A DNA stretch of 7,595 nucleotides, taken from NCBI GenBank assembly GCA_007121115.1, contig SKMI01000159.1, forward strand, positions 1-7,595, read 5' to 3'. How positions within the stretch are numbered: position 1 is the first letter of the stretch; every line of letters begins with the position of its first letter. Both the position numbers and the translations under genes were made by a program. This document shows, piece by piece, positions 1 to 6,696 of this stretch. The DNA is from Paracoccaceae bacterium. Lineage in GTDB: Bacteria; Pseudomonadota; Alphaproteobacteria; Rhodobacterales; Rhodobacteraceae. The notes below the pieces were generated by a model, which was given only the letters and a program-made list of their open reading frames with translations, was not told where the DNA came from and ran no database searches.

Positions 1-2231
1 CGGGGCGAGGGTTGGGGCGCGAAGCGCAACCGCAGCGCGCCGCCTTCCTCCGACACCTCCGCCGCCTCGGCCAGCGAGTCCGGGCGCGCGGCCATCAACT
101 CGGCCAGTTGCGCGCGCGCCGCCGCCACGCCCTTGGGTGCCGGGATGCGCAGGTCGAGCCCGTCGCGCTCGGGCGTGCCCAGCGCCTCGCGTGGCTTTTC
201 CAGCAGGTCCCATTCCGCCAGCGCCGCGATCACGTCGCGCCCCTCCCAGCCGCATGTCACTGTCGCCAGCGGGCAGCGGTTGTGGAAGCGGCAGCCATTG
301 GGCAGATCGACCGCCGAAGGAATCTCGCCCGCCGACTCCAGCGGCGGTTTTTCCACACTCGGGTCCGGTTCGGGCGAGGCATTGAGCAGCAGTTGCGTAT
401 AGGGGTGCTTGCGCTCGGCGATGACCTTTTCCGTGGGGCCGACCTCGACGATCTCGCCCAGATACATGATCGCCGTGCGGTCAGCGACATAGCGGATCGT
501 CGGCAGGTCGTGGCTGACATAGACGAAGGAAATCCCCATCTCGTCGCGGAAATGGCGCATGAGGTTCAAGACACCGGCGCGGATCGACACATCGAGCATC
601 GAGACCGGCTCATCCGCCACGATGAAACGCGGCTCCAGCACGATGGCGCGAGCAATGGCAACCCGCTGGCGCTGTCCGCCCGACAGCTCATGCGGGAAGC
701 GCTCCATGTAGGTCGTCGCCGGTTTCAGCCCCGCGCGTTCCAGCGCCTGCACGACGCGGTCGCGCTTGTCCTTGCCGCGGGCAAGGCCGTGGATGGTCAG
801 CGGCTCGCCGACGATATCCTGAATGGTGAAGCGCGGGTTGAGCGTCTGGTAGGGGTCCTGGAACATCATCTGCGCGCGGCGGCGGAAGGCTTTCAGATCG
901 CGCTTCTTCAAATGCGCGATGTCGTCGCCTTCGGACAGGATGCGCCCGTCGGTGGGTTCCTGCAGCCGCACCAGCATCTCGCCCGTGGTGGTCTTGCCCG
1001 AGCCGGATTCGCCCGCCAGCCCGAGGATTTCCCCCGCCTGCAGGTCCAGATCGATCCCGTCCACGGCGTGCACCTTGGCGTCCGAGCGCCCGAAAAACCC
1101 GCGCGCGATGGGGAAGTGTTTCACCAACCCCTCGACCTTCAGCACCTCTTCGCTTTCCGTCCGGTCGCGAAGCGGGGCGGCGACCAGTTCCTCGTTCAAC
1201 CGCCGCCCGACCTCGACCCAGGCCGCGTTGGTGGCCGCCACGCGGCGGAATTCCTCCACCCGGTCGGGGTAGTGACAGGCGGCATAGCGTCCGTCGCCGA
1301 CCTTGTGCTGGGCGGGCTCCTCGGCGCGGCAGCGGTCGGTGGCGAAGGGGCAGCGTTCGGCAAAGCGGCAGCCCGCGGGCGGGTTGAGCAGGTTCGGTGG
1401 CGTGCCGGGGATCGAGATCAGCTCGCGCTGCGCGCCCTCCAGCGTGGGGAAGGCGTTGGTCAGGCCCATGGTATAGGGGTGGAAGGGCGCGCCGAAGACC
1501 TGCCGCACCGGCCCCGTCTCCATGATCTTGCCGCCATACATCACCGCCACCCGGTCGCAGGTCTGCACCACGACCGAGATGTCATGCGTGATGAACATCA
1601 GCGCCATGCCGCGTTCGCGCCTTAGCCGGGCGAGGCGCGAGAGGATCTGCGCCTGCGTCACCACATCCAGCGCCGTGGTCGGCTCATCTGCGATCAGGAG
1701 CTGCGGCTGCAACGCCATCGCCATGGCGATCACAGCGCGCTGCTTCATGCCGCCCGACATCTCGTGCGGGTAGGCGCGCAAGCGCGAGGGGTCGAGGCCC
1801 ACGGCACGGAACAGATCCTCGGCCCGCGCCCAGCCCTCGGCCTTGTCGATCTGGATATGGGCCTGCATCGCTTCGAGGATCTGGTCGCCCACGCGATAGA
1901 CCGGGTCGAGCGCGTTCATCGCGGCCTGGCTGATCCAGGCGATCTCCTTCCAGCGCACGCGGCGCATGGCCTCGCCGGTCAGCGGCACCAGATCACGGCC
2001 GGCGAAATCGATGGCCCCGCGCGGTATCTCGCCATTCGGCGGCAGCAGCTTCAGCATCGCCTTGGCCGCCGTGGTCTTGCCGCAGCCGGATTCGCCCACC
2101 AGCCCCAGCGCCTCGCCGGGTTGAATCGTGAAATCGATCCCGTCCACCGCCTGCACCGGCCCGGCGCCGGTCCGGTAATGAATGGCCAGATCGCGCACAT
2201 CCAGCAGTGTCTGCGTTGCCACATCCTTCAT
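1..2231 (-). CDS. Fused double ATP-binding subunit of Dpp/Opp-type ABC importer (3' end outside window)
   Basis: Cytoplasmic ATPase that would power the importer encoded upstream. I translated the minus frame by hand: it stays open from the ATG at 2231 to the window edge (743 codons, no stop), so it is partial. It holds two complete nucleotide-binding domains, as in DppD-DppF fusions such as GsiA or YejF. Domain 1: Walker A GESGCGKTT (46-54), Q102, signature MSGGMKQR (158-165), Walker B LLIADEP (178-184), H-loop H216, then an oligo_HPY tail with Cys-rich CRFAERCPF (288-296). Domain 2: Walker A GESGSGKTT (407-415), Q458, LSGGQRQR (516-523), Walker B FIVADEP (536-542), H574, and a second oligo_HPY motif CRFHNRCPL (647-655). 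All catalytic residues are present in both halves, so both sites look active. At least 83 residues follow the second oligo_HPY motif, longer than usual. The start overlaps the permease stop as ATGA (2228-2231), implying translational coupling. Confidence 0.95.
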   Translation of the reverse strand, partial: MKDVATQTLLDVRDLAIHYRTGAGPVQAVDGIDFTIQPGEALGLVGESGCGKTTAAKAMLKLLPPNGEIPRGAIDFAGRDLVPLTGEAMRRVRWKEIAWISQAAMNALDPVYRVGDQILEAMQAHIQIDKAEGWARAEDLFRAVGLDPSRLRAYPHEMSGGMKQRAVIAMAMALQPQLLIADEPTTALDVVTQAQILSRLARLRRERGMALMFITHDISVVVQTCDRVAVMYGGKIMETGPVRQVFGAPFHPYTMGLTNAFPTLEGAQRELISIPGTPPNLLNPPAGCRFAERCPFATDRCRAEEPAQHKVGDGRYAACHYPDRVEEFRRVAATNAAWVEVGRRLNEELVAAPLRDRTESEEVLKVEGLVKHFPIARGFFGRSDAKVHAVDGIDLDLQAGEILGLAGESGSGKTTTGEMLVRLQEPTDGRILSEGDDIAHLKKRDLKAFRRRAQMMFQDPYQTLNPRFTIQDIVGEPLTIHGLARGKDKRDRVVQALERAGLKPATTYMERFPHELSGGQRQRVAIARAIVLEPRFIVADEPVSMLDVSIRAGVLNLMRHFRDEMGISFVYVSHDLPTIRYVADRTAIMYLGEIVEVGPTEKVIAERKHPYTQLLLNASPEPDPSVEKPPLESAGEIPSAVDLPNGCRFHNRCPLATVTCGWEGRDVIAALAEWDLLEKPREALGTPERDGLDLRIPAPKGVAAARAQLAELMAARPDSLAEAAEVSEEGGALRLRFAPQPSP

Positions 2232-3949
2232 TGCCGCGCCCTCAGCCGTGGGTTGGCGACCACTTCCAGCGACCGCGAGATGAAGAAGACCGACAGCACC
2301 GTGGTCATGATCAGGATCCCCGGCGGCAGGTTCCACCACCAAGCCGTCCGCCACGCCCCCGAAAGCCGCGCGTCATGCAGGATGCCGCCCCAGGAAATCG
2401 CCTGCGGGGGCCCGAGGCCGAGGAAGGAGAGCGTTGCCTCGGCGATGATGCTGACGCCGACGATGATGGCGAGTTCCAGGAACACCAGCGGCAACACGTT
2501 CGGGAAGATATGCAGATACATGATCCGCAAATCCGAGGCGCCGGCCACCCGCGCGGCCTTGACGAAGGGGCGTTCGCGCAAGCTGAGAACCTGCGACCGG
2601 ATCAGCCGCGCCACCGTGCGCCATGTCAGCAAGGACACGGCCAGGATCACGATGGTCAGCGAGGGCTGGAACAGCAGCACCAGGATCAAGGCGAAGGGTT
2701 CGAACGGGATGCCGTACATCACATCCACCGTGCGCATCAGCACGGTCTCGGTTCGCCCGCGGTAGTAGCCCGCGATCAGGCCGACATTGGTGCCGATCAG
2801 CACCACCAGCGTGGCCCCCAGAAAGCCCACCAGCAGCGCGATCTGGCTGCCATGCACGTTCTGGCTGAACAGGTCCCGGCCCAGATGGTCGGTTCCGAAC
2901 CAATGCTCGCGCGAGGGCGGCAGAAGGCGGCTCACAAACCGGTCAGACCCCAGCGCCAGCATCTCGTCGCCCGTCACCAGCAGCGCGCGCAGATGCCGCT
3001 CGCTCTCCGTGGGCACAAGTTGCCAGGCCGTACCGTCCCATTCCATGATCAGCCCGCTGCGCCCCACGGCGATGGCCTGACCGTCATCGCCGATCCAGCC
3101 CGCGCGCATGGCGCGGGTGTCAGGGGCGTCGTCGGCACTCCAGCCGCTTTCGGCACTCTCGCGGCGCAAGAGCGTTCCGCGCTCGCCCACCACCAGCGCT
3201 GCACCACCCTCGGCGATGTGAATGTGGTTGAGGTCGCGGGTTGAGCCCAGCCGCTCCAGCGTGGCGCTGCCGTCCGCCGGGTCATAGCGGACTGCCAGCC
3301 CGCGCTCGCCCACGATCAGCGCGGTGCCGTCCACATCCAGCGCGACCGACTGCAGCGGGAAGCCACGCCCCACCGGACTGTCGATCTCGGTGAACGCGCC
3401 CGTGTCCGCGTCGAACAGCCAGATTTCCTCGCCCGTGCCGACCATCAGCGCGCTTGCGCCATCCAGCCAGACCACGCCGCGCAGACGCACTTCTTCGGGC
3501 GCCGTCACCGGCGTCCACGCCCCACCCTCGCGCAGCAGGATCACGCTGTCCTCGCCCACCACCAGCGCGCGCCTCTCGGGCGTCAGCGCGACCGCGTGCA
3601 GGTCAGCCTCGGTCGGCAGGTCGAGCGGGACCCAGTCTCCGGTTCCCTCGCGCGCCCAGGCCAGGCCACCGCGACCGACGATGATCGCCTCGCCCGCGCG
3701 ATGGGCGGCGTCATTCAACGCCAGCGGGCCGAGGCTTTCCTGCAATTCCCAGCCATCGACCCCGCGCGAGAGCACCGAGCCGTCCTCGATCTCGTTGATA
3801 TGGCGCGGGTCATGGGTGGACAGCACGGGCGCGAACAGCGCCATGGCGATAATCAGGCCCAGCACGCACAGGCCGATCACCGCCAGCCGGTCCTGCATCA
3901 TGATCCGCAGGGGGACGATGGCGGCGCGGAGGAACGGGGGCAAGGTCAT
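2228..3949 (-). CDS. DppC-like ABC permease with a beta-propeller inserted in its first periplasmic loop
   Basis: Inner-membrane permease subunit, expected to pair with the DppB-like protein encoded just upstream. At 573 aa it is nearly twice the usual length (about 300). Residues 1-45 are the normal N-terminus: basic stretch, TM1 (about 22-42) and PVLSTHDP. Residues 349-573 are the normal core: EHWFGTDHLGRDLFS (348-362), several TM helices, and the EAA loop KAARVAGASDLRIMYLHIFP (464-483). Between them, residues about 55-342 form repeats of about 40 residues with VG/LG-containing cores at 88-92, 128-132, 167-171, 210-214, 251-255, 292-296 and 330-334. These are often followed by xxGxLxR and a Trp or aromatic strand, resembling Ycf48/BNR-type propeller blades. 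TM1 topology puts the insert in the periplasm. The ATG at 3949 overlaps the DppB-like stop (3946-3949). Permease identity is certain; the propeller call rests on repeat pattern only. Confidence 0.95.
   Translation of the reverse strand: MTLPPFLRAAIVPLRIMMQDRLAVIGLCVLGLIIAMALFAPVLSTHDPRHINEIEDGSVLSRGVDGWELQESLGPLALNDAAHRAGEAIIVGRGGLAWAREGTGDWVPLDLPTEADLHAVALTPERRALVVGEDSVILLREGGAWTPVTAPEEVRLRGVVWLDGASALMVGTGEEIWLFDADTGAFTEIDSPVGRGFPLQSVALDVDGTALIVGERGLAVRYDPADGSATLERLGSTRDLNHIHIAEGGAALVVGERGTLLRRESAESGWSADDAPDTRAMRAGWIGDDGQAIAVGRSGLIMEWDGTAWQLVPTESERHLRALLVTGDEMLALGSDRFVSRLLPPSREHWFGTDHLGRDLFSQNVHGSQIALLVGFLGATLVVLIGTNVGLIAGYYRGRTETVLMRTVDVMYGIPFEPFALILVLLFQPSLTIVILAVSLLTWRTVARLIRSQVLSLRERPFVKAARVAGASDLRIMYLHIFPNVLPLVFLELAIIVGVSIIAEATLSFLGLGPPQAISWGGILHDARLSGAWRTAWWWNLPPGILIMTTVLSVFFISRSLEVVANPRLRARQ
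2924..3787 (-). other. Propeller-like repeat domain inside the DppC-like permease
   Basis: This region encodes residues about 55-342 of the permease. Aligning the repeat cores by eye gives ALVVGEDSVILLR, ALMVGTGEEIWLF, ALIVGERGLAVRY, ALVVGERGTLLRR and AIAVGRSGLIMEW, with glycine-to-glycine spacings of 40, 39, 43, 41, 41 and 38 residues. The N-terminal piece GSVLSRGVDGWELQ (57-70) matches the later part of a repeat, and the last piece MLALGSDRFVSRL (330-342) matches the early part. Together they could close one blade, the usual 'velcro' arrangement of propellers. This favours seven blades, though six or eight cannot be excluded. No enzymatic motif is recognised, so a protein-binding or ligand-binding role is the simplest guess. 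Confidence 0.72.
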
Positions 3950-4923
3950 TGGAAGCTCACCCTCGGGTCCAGCGTGGTGTAGAGGATATCGACCAGCAGA
4001 TTGAGCGTGATCACGAAAGCCGCCATGATCAGGAATGACGCCTGCGCCAGCGGGAAATCCGAGGTGCGCACCGCGTTCAGGATCTCGCGCCCCAGCCCGG
4101 GCCAGGAGAACACGACCTCGACCACCACCTGCCCGCCGGCGGCCAGCCCGATGGTCACGGCCAGTTGCGTCACCACCGGCAACAGCGCGTTGCGCGCGGC
4201 GTGTTTATACAGGATGTCGCGCTCGGGCAGCCCCTTGGCGCGGGCCATCTCGATGAAATCCTCGCCATAGACCTCGAGCATGGTGTTGCGCATGATCAGC
4301 AAGGGCGAGCCGAGGTAGTAGAGCGCCACGATCAGCACCGGCAGCACCGCGTGCCACAGGAAGTCCAGCGTCAGGATCTTGTCCCACCAGCCATCCGCGT
4401 CATAGGGCAGCGTGCGCATGCCCGAGGTTGGCAGGATCGAGAGGCCGACGCCGAAGATCAGGATGGCGATCATGCCCGTCCAGAACATCGGCGCCGAGCG
4501 GAACATCAGCCCGACGAAGATGCCGGTGGTATCCGCCCGCGAGCCGCGCCGCCAGGACAGCCACGCGCCCAGCGGCACGCCGATGGCATAGGCCAGCACG
4601 ATCGCGGCCAGCATCAGGATCATGGTGTTGGCCAGCCGCTCCCAGACGATATCGGCCACCGGCGCGCGATAGCTGAAGGAGGTGCCGAACTCCCCCTGCA
4701 CCGCGTTGCCCAGGAATAGCAGGTATTGCCGCCAAAGCGGTTCCTCCAGTCCGAACTGCGCGCGGATGGCGGCGCGCTGCTCGGCGTTCAGCCCTTCGGT
4801 GACCAGCGCCGCCGTGGGGTCCGGCAAACCCATGCGGAACAGGAAGAACAGGATCGTGGCGATGATCCACAGCGAAAAGATCGCCTGCAGCACGCGCTTG
4901 ATCAGATAGCCTCGTCGCGACAT
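3946..4923 (-). CDS. DppB-like ABC transporter permease
   Basis: Inner-membrane permease of a Dpp/Opp-type importer, 325 aa, the usual length for DppB. TM1 lies at about residues 10-30, followed by a periplasmic stretch with NAEQRAAIRAQFGLEEP (46-62), a hallmark of this family's first loop. The BPD_transp_1 domain starts at about 95. The cytoplasmic EAA loop that contacts the ATPase is at about 223-250 (MARAKGLPERDILYKHAARN), and the conserved VFSWPGLG (271-278) and terminal DPRV (319-322) are intact. The start fits the family's N-terminus (MSRRGYLIKRVLQAIF). Upstream purine runs are GC-rich and ambiguous: GGGGGA lies 9 nt before the ATG and AGGGG lies 2 nt before it. It follows the SBP gene by about 114 nt, across a terminator-like hairpin. 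It overlaps the next permease gene by ATGA. Confidence 0.96.
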   Translation of the reverse strand: MSRRGYLIKRVLQAIFSLWIIATILFFLFRMGLPDPTAALVTEGLNAEQRAAIRAQFGLEEPLWRQYLLFLGNAVQGEFGTSFSYRAPVADIVWERLANTMILMLAAIVLAYAIGVPLGAWLSWRRGSRADTTGIFVGLMFRSAPMFWTGMIAILIFGVGLSILPTSGMRTLPYDADGWWDKILTLDFLWHAVLPVLIVALYYLGSPLLIMRNTMLEVYGEDFIEMARAKGLPERDILYKHAARNALLPVVTQLAVTIGLAAGGQVVVEVVFSWPGLGREILNAVRTSDFPLAQASFLIMAAFVITLNLLVDILYTTLDPRVSFQ

Positions 4924-4985
4924 CGCCCCTGGTCCCCCGGCAGGCGCGCGCGCCCGGCCCTGTCTTCATCTTGCCAGAAATACCC

Positions 4986-5021
4986 AAAAAAGGGGCCCGC
5001 CGCAGCGGTGCTGCGACGGGC
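4986..5021 (-). terminator. Intrinsic terminator-like hairpin between SBP and permease genes
   Basis: Read on the minus strand, a 12-bp stem GCCCGTCGCAGC / GCTGCGGCGGGC (one G-T wobble) with a 3-nt ACC loop is followed by CCC and then six T's (4991-4986). It begins about 17 nt after the SBP stop codon. As it sits inside the operon, partial termination would leave abundant SBP mRNA and less permease/ATPase mRNA, a common arrangement in binding-protein importers. The position could also protect the SBP transcript 3' end. Confidence 0.8.
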
Positions 5022-5037
5022 ACGGGATCAATGAAGC

Positions 5038-6636
5038 TCAGCGTTGCAGCCGACCTTCATCGTCCCAACTGTAGCCCGCAGCTTCAAGCTCGGCGCGCGC
5101 GGCCTCCATGTCGAACTCGAACCGTTCGATGAAGGGCGCGTGCCAGAAGGCATTGACCGGCGCGATGATCGAGGTGCCCACCTCGCCGCGCCCGTCCAGC
5201 AGCACGTTCACCATCCGCTCACGGTCCATGGCCATGGTCAGCGCCCGGCGCACGGCCACATCGTCAAACGGCGCGCGGCGGGTGTTGAAGGTCATGTGAT
5301 AGTAGCCGAAATCCGGCACCGACACCACCGTCAGCTCCTCGTTCTCCTCGGCCAGCGGGATCTGGCCCGGCTCCAGCCGCCAGGCGGTCATGTCGATCTG
5401 CCCGGTCTGCAGCGCGGTGAACACCCCTTCGGCATCGGCATAGATCACGAATTCCACAGCATCCGTGTTGATCTCGTCGGCGTGGAAATGATCCGCGTTG
5501 GTGGTGATCGACATGAACTCGCCGCGGTCATAGCGGTCGAACACGAACGGCCCCGAGCCCACGGTGGGGATCTCGCTCGGCGTCAGTTCGCCGGGGTTCT
5601 CGATCCCCTCCCAGATATGTTGCGGCAGGAGCGGTATCTGGCTCAGCGTGATGGTGGCGAAGGGGGCCGAAGGCTCGCGCAGGTTGAAGCGCACGCTCAG
5701 GTCGCCGGTCTGCTCCACCGTGTCGATGGCGGCAAGGTAGCTGTCGAAGTAGCTGTAATCGCTCTCCATGTAGTAGTTGAAGGTGAAGACCACATCCTCG
5801 GCGGTCAGCGGCTCGCCATCGTGGAAGGTCATCCCCTCGCGCAGGGTCACGTCGATGGTCACGTCATCGACCGGCGTCACTTCGGACGCGGCCCACGGCA
5901 CCGGCTCCACATCGGGCGACAGGCGCACGAGGCGGTCATAGTAGAGCCGCATCCACTTCCAGCCCCAGACCGAGGTCGAGGCCAGCGGGTTGATGTTGTC
6001 CGGCTCCTGCGGGCCGCCGATCCGCAGGGTGGCGCGGTCGGTCAGCGGCTCGGCCTCCATCGGCACCCATTCGGAATAGAGCGCCTCGCCCGCCATGGCG
6101 TTCATGTTGGTGAATGTGGTGTTGTTGTAGGCCACCACCTCGTCGCGGTTGAACAGCACGACCACGGGCGCGTCGGGAACGTAAAGCTCCTGCATCTCAT
6201 GCACGATCGCCTGGCGTGCCTCGACATCGAACTCGGCGCCCTGCGCGTCATAGAGTGCGTCATAGTCGGGGTTGTCATAGCCGCCGGGGTTGTTGGCGCC
6301 CAGCCCGCCCTGACGGCTGTCCAGCGTGCCCAGGAAGAACTGCGGGTCCAGTCGGTCCACCCGGCCTGACCAGCCCAGGATCGTGGCATCGAAATCCTGC
6401 TCGGAGTAGAAGCGGTCCAGCAGGGTGCTGAACTCCAGCGGCCGGACCGAGACATCCATCCCCAACTCGCGCCAGGCATCGGCGATGATGAAGGCGCCTT
6501 CATAGCGGATGGGGTCGTAGGATTCGGTCGTGGTGAAGATCTCGACCGAGGGCACGCGCTCCTGCGCGGCGCCCGGCGCGGCGAAGGCGGTCAGCGCGGC
6601 AATCGACGCCCCGGTCAGCATGAGTGTTCGTTTCAC
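5038..6636 (-). CDS. Secreted substrate-binding protein of SBP_bac_5 type, apparently circularly permuted
   Basis: Periplasmic receptor that would deliver substrate to the permease pair. 532 aa, with a Sec signal peptide (MKRT, hydrophobic core 5-20, probable cleavage after GAA at 24). No lipobox Cys is seen. Residues 28-190 match the segment that normally ends this family: a beta strand VEIFTTTE, a DAWRELGMDVSVRPLEFSTL helix/strand unit, ATILGWSGRVDRLDP, YDNPDYDALYD and a VHEMQELYVPDAPVVVLFNR stretch. Residues 201-532 match the normal beginning and middle: TLRIGGPQEPDNINPL, YYDRLVRLSPDVEPVPWAAS, LREGMTFHDGEPLTAEDVVF, GSGPFVFDRY, and DVAVRRALTMAMDRERMV. The chain ends at AELEAAGYSWDDEGRLQR, which usually leads into the strand found here at residue 30. 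All family segments seem present once, in permuted order. GTG start, supported by AGGGAG 8 nt upstream. The substrate cannot be named; peptides or oligosaccharides are typical. Confidence 0.93.
   Translation of the reverse strand: MKRTLMLTGASIAALTAFAAPGAAQERVPSVEIFTTTESYDPIRYEGAFIIADAWRELGMDVSVRPLEFSTLLDRFYSEQDFDATILGWSGRVDRLDPQFFLGTLDSRQGGLGANNPGGYDNPDYDALYDAQGAEFDVEARQAIVHEMQELYVPDAPVVVLFNRDEVVAYNNTTFTNMNAMAGEALYSEWVPMEAEPLTDRATLRIGGPQEPDNINPLASTSVWGWKWMRLYYDRLVRLSPDVEPVPWAASEVTPVDDVTIDVTLREGMTFHDGEPLTAEDVVFTFNYYMESDYSYFDSYLAAIDTVEQTGDLSVRFNLREPSAPFATITLSQIPLLPQHIWEGIENPGELTPSEIPTVGSGPFVFDRYDRGEFMSITTNADHFHADEINTDAVEFVIYADAEGVFTALQTGQIDMTAWRLEPGQIPLAEENEELTVVSVPDFGYYHMTFNTRRAPFDDVAVRRALTMAMDRERMVNVLLDGRGEVGTSIIAPVNAFWHAPFIERFEFDMEAARAELEAAGYSWDDEGRLQR
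6037..6555 (-). other. Displaced C-terminal segment of the SBP_bac_5 fold, here at the N-terminus
   Basis: This region encodes residues about 28-200 of the SBP. In DppA-like proteins the order is AGY helix, beta strand, a pseudo-hinge helix, a strand of the (M/L)GW(T/S)G type, Y(x)nPxxD(x)L(x) and the 'APVVxL' strand, then the C-terminus. That same order is found here immediately after the signal peptide. A stretch of about 25 residues (about 176-200, ending PMEAEPLTD) joins it to the canonical N-terminal start TLRIGG at 203. That stretch would be the new linker between the old C- and N-termini, which lie close together in this fold. Confidence 0.8.
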
Positions 6637-6644
6637 GGTGTTAT

Positions 6645-6650
6645 CTCCCT
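6645..6650 (-). promoter_or_regulatory. Ribosome binding site deciding a GTG start for the SBP gene
   Basis: AGGGAG on the minus strand, 8 nt (ATAACACC) before GTG at 6636. The first in-frame ATG downstream (codon 6) would remove the positively charged MKRT signal-peptide start and sit 23 nt from this site. The GTG is therefore the better start. Confidence 0.8.
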
Positions 6651-6660
6651 GTTGTTTGTG

Positions 6661-6675
6661 GCATGCGCGGCATGC
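6661..6675. repeat. Twin GCATGC palindromes in the SBP leader
   Basis: GCATGCGCGGCATGC: two copies of the self-complementary hexamer GCATGC separated by GCG, 10 nt upstream of the SBP ribosome binding site. It can be read as a direct repeat of a palindrome or as a 6-bp hairpin with a 3-nt loop. It would lie in the 5' untranslated leader if the proposed promoter is right. Function unknown. Confidence 0.5.
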
Positions 6676-6696
6676 TGTCAGGTCAGGGCGCCGACG

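Noticed and set aside
12..1625. 537-codon open frame on the plus strand
   Set aside because: It is antisense to the ATPase gene, whose Walker A/B, signature and H-loop motifs are all intact on the minus strand. The plus-frame product is Arg/His/Gln-rich low-complexity sequence typical of GC-rich shadow frames.
2229..2247. Ribosome binding site for the ATPase gene
   Set aside because: Only scattered G-rich sequence (GAGGGCG) precedes the ATG; the 4-bp overlap suggests coupling to the preceding gene instead of a separate strong site.
2207..3244. 345-codon plus-strand frame opposite the permease propeller region
   Set aside because: Gln/His/Arg/Pro-rich shadow frame with no domain; the opposite strand encodes regular propeller repeats and permease motifs.
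5044..6369. 441-codon open frame on the plus strand
   Set aside because: Antisense shadow of the SBP gene; it is His/Arg/Val-rich, with no recognisable domain, and the SBP has a signal peptide, RBS and family motifs.
5038..6636. Possibility that the SBP is a broken or frameshifted gene rather than a permuted one
   Set aside because: There is a single uninterrupted frame with an intact signal peptide, good ribosome binding site and normal total length, and each family segment appears to be present once. An assembly artefact would have to preserve frame exactly at two joints.
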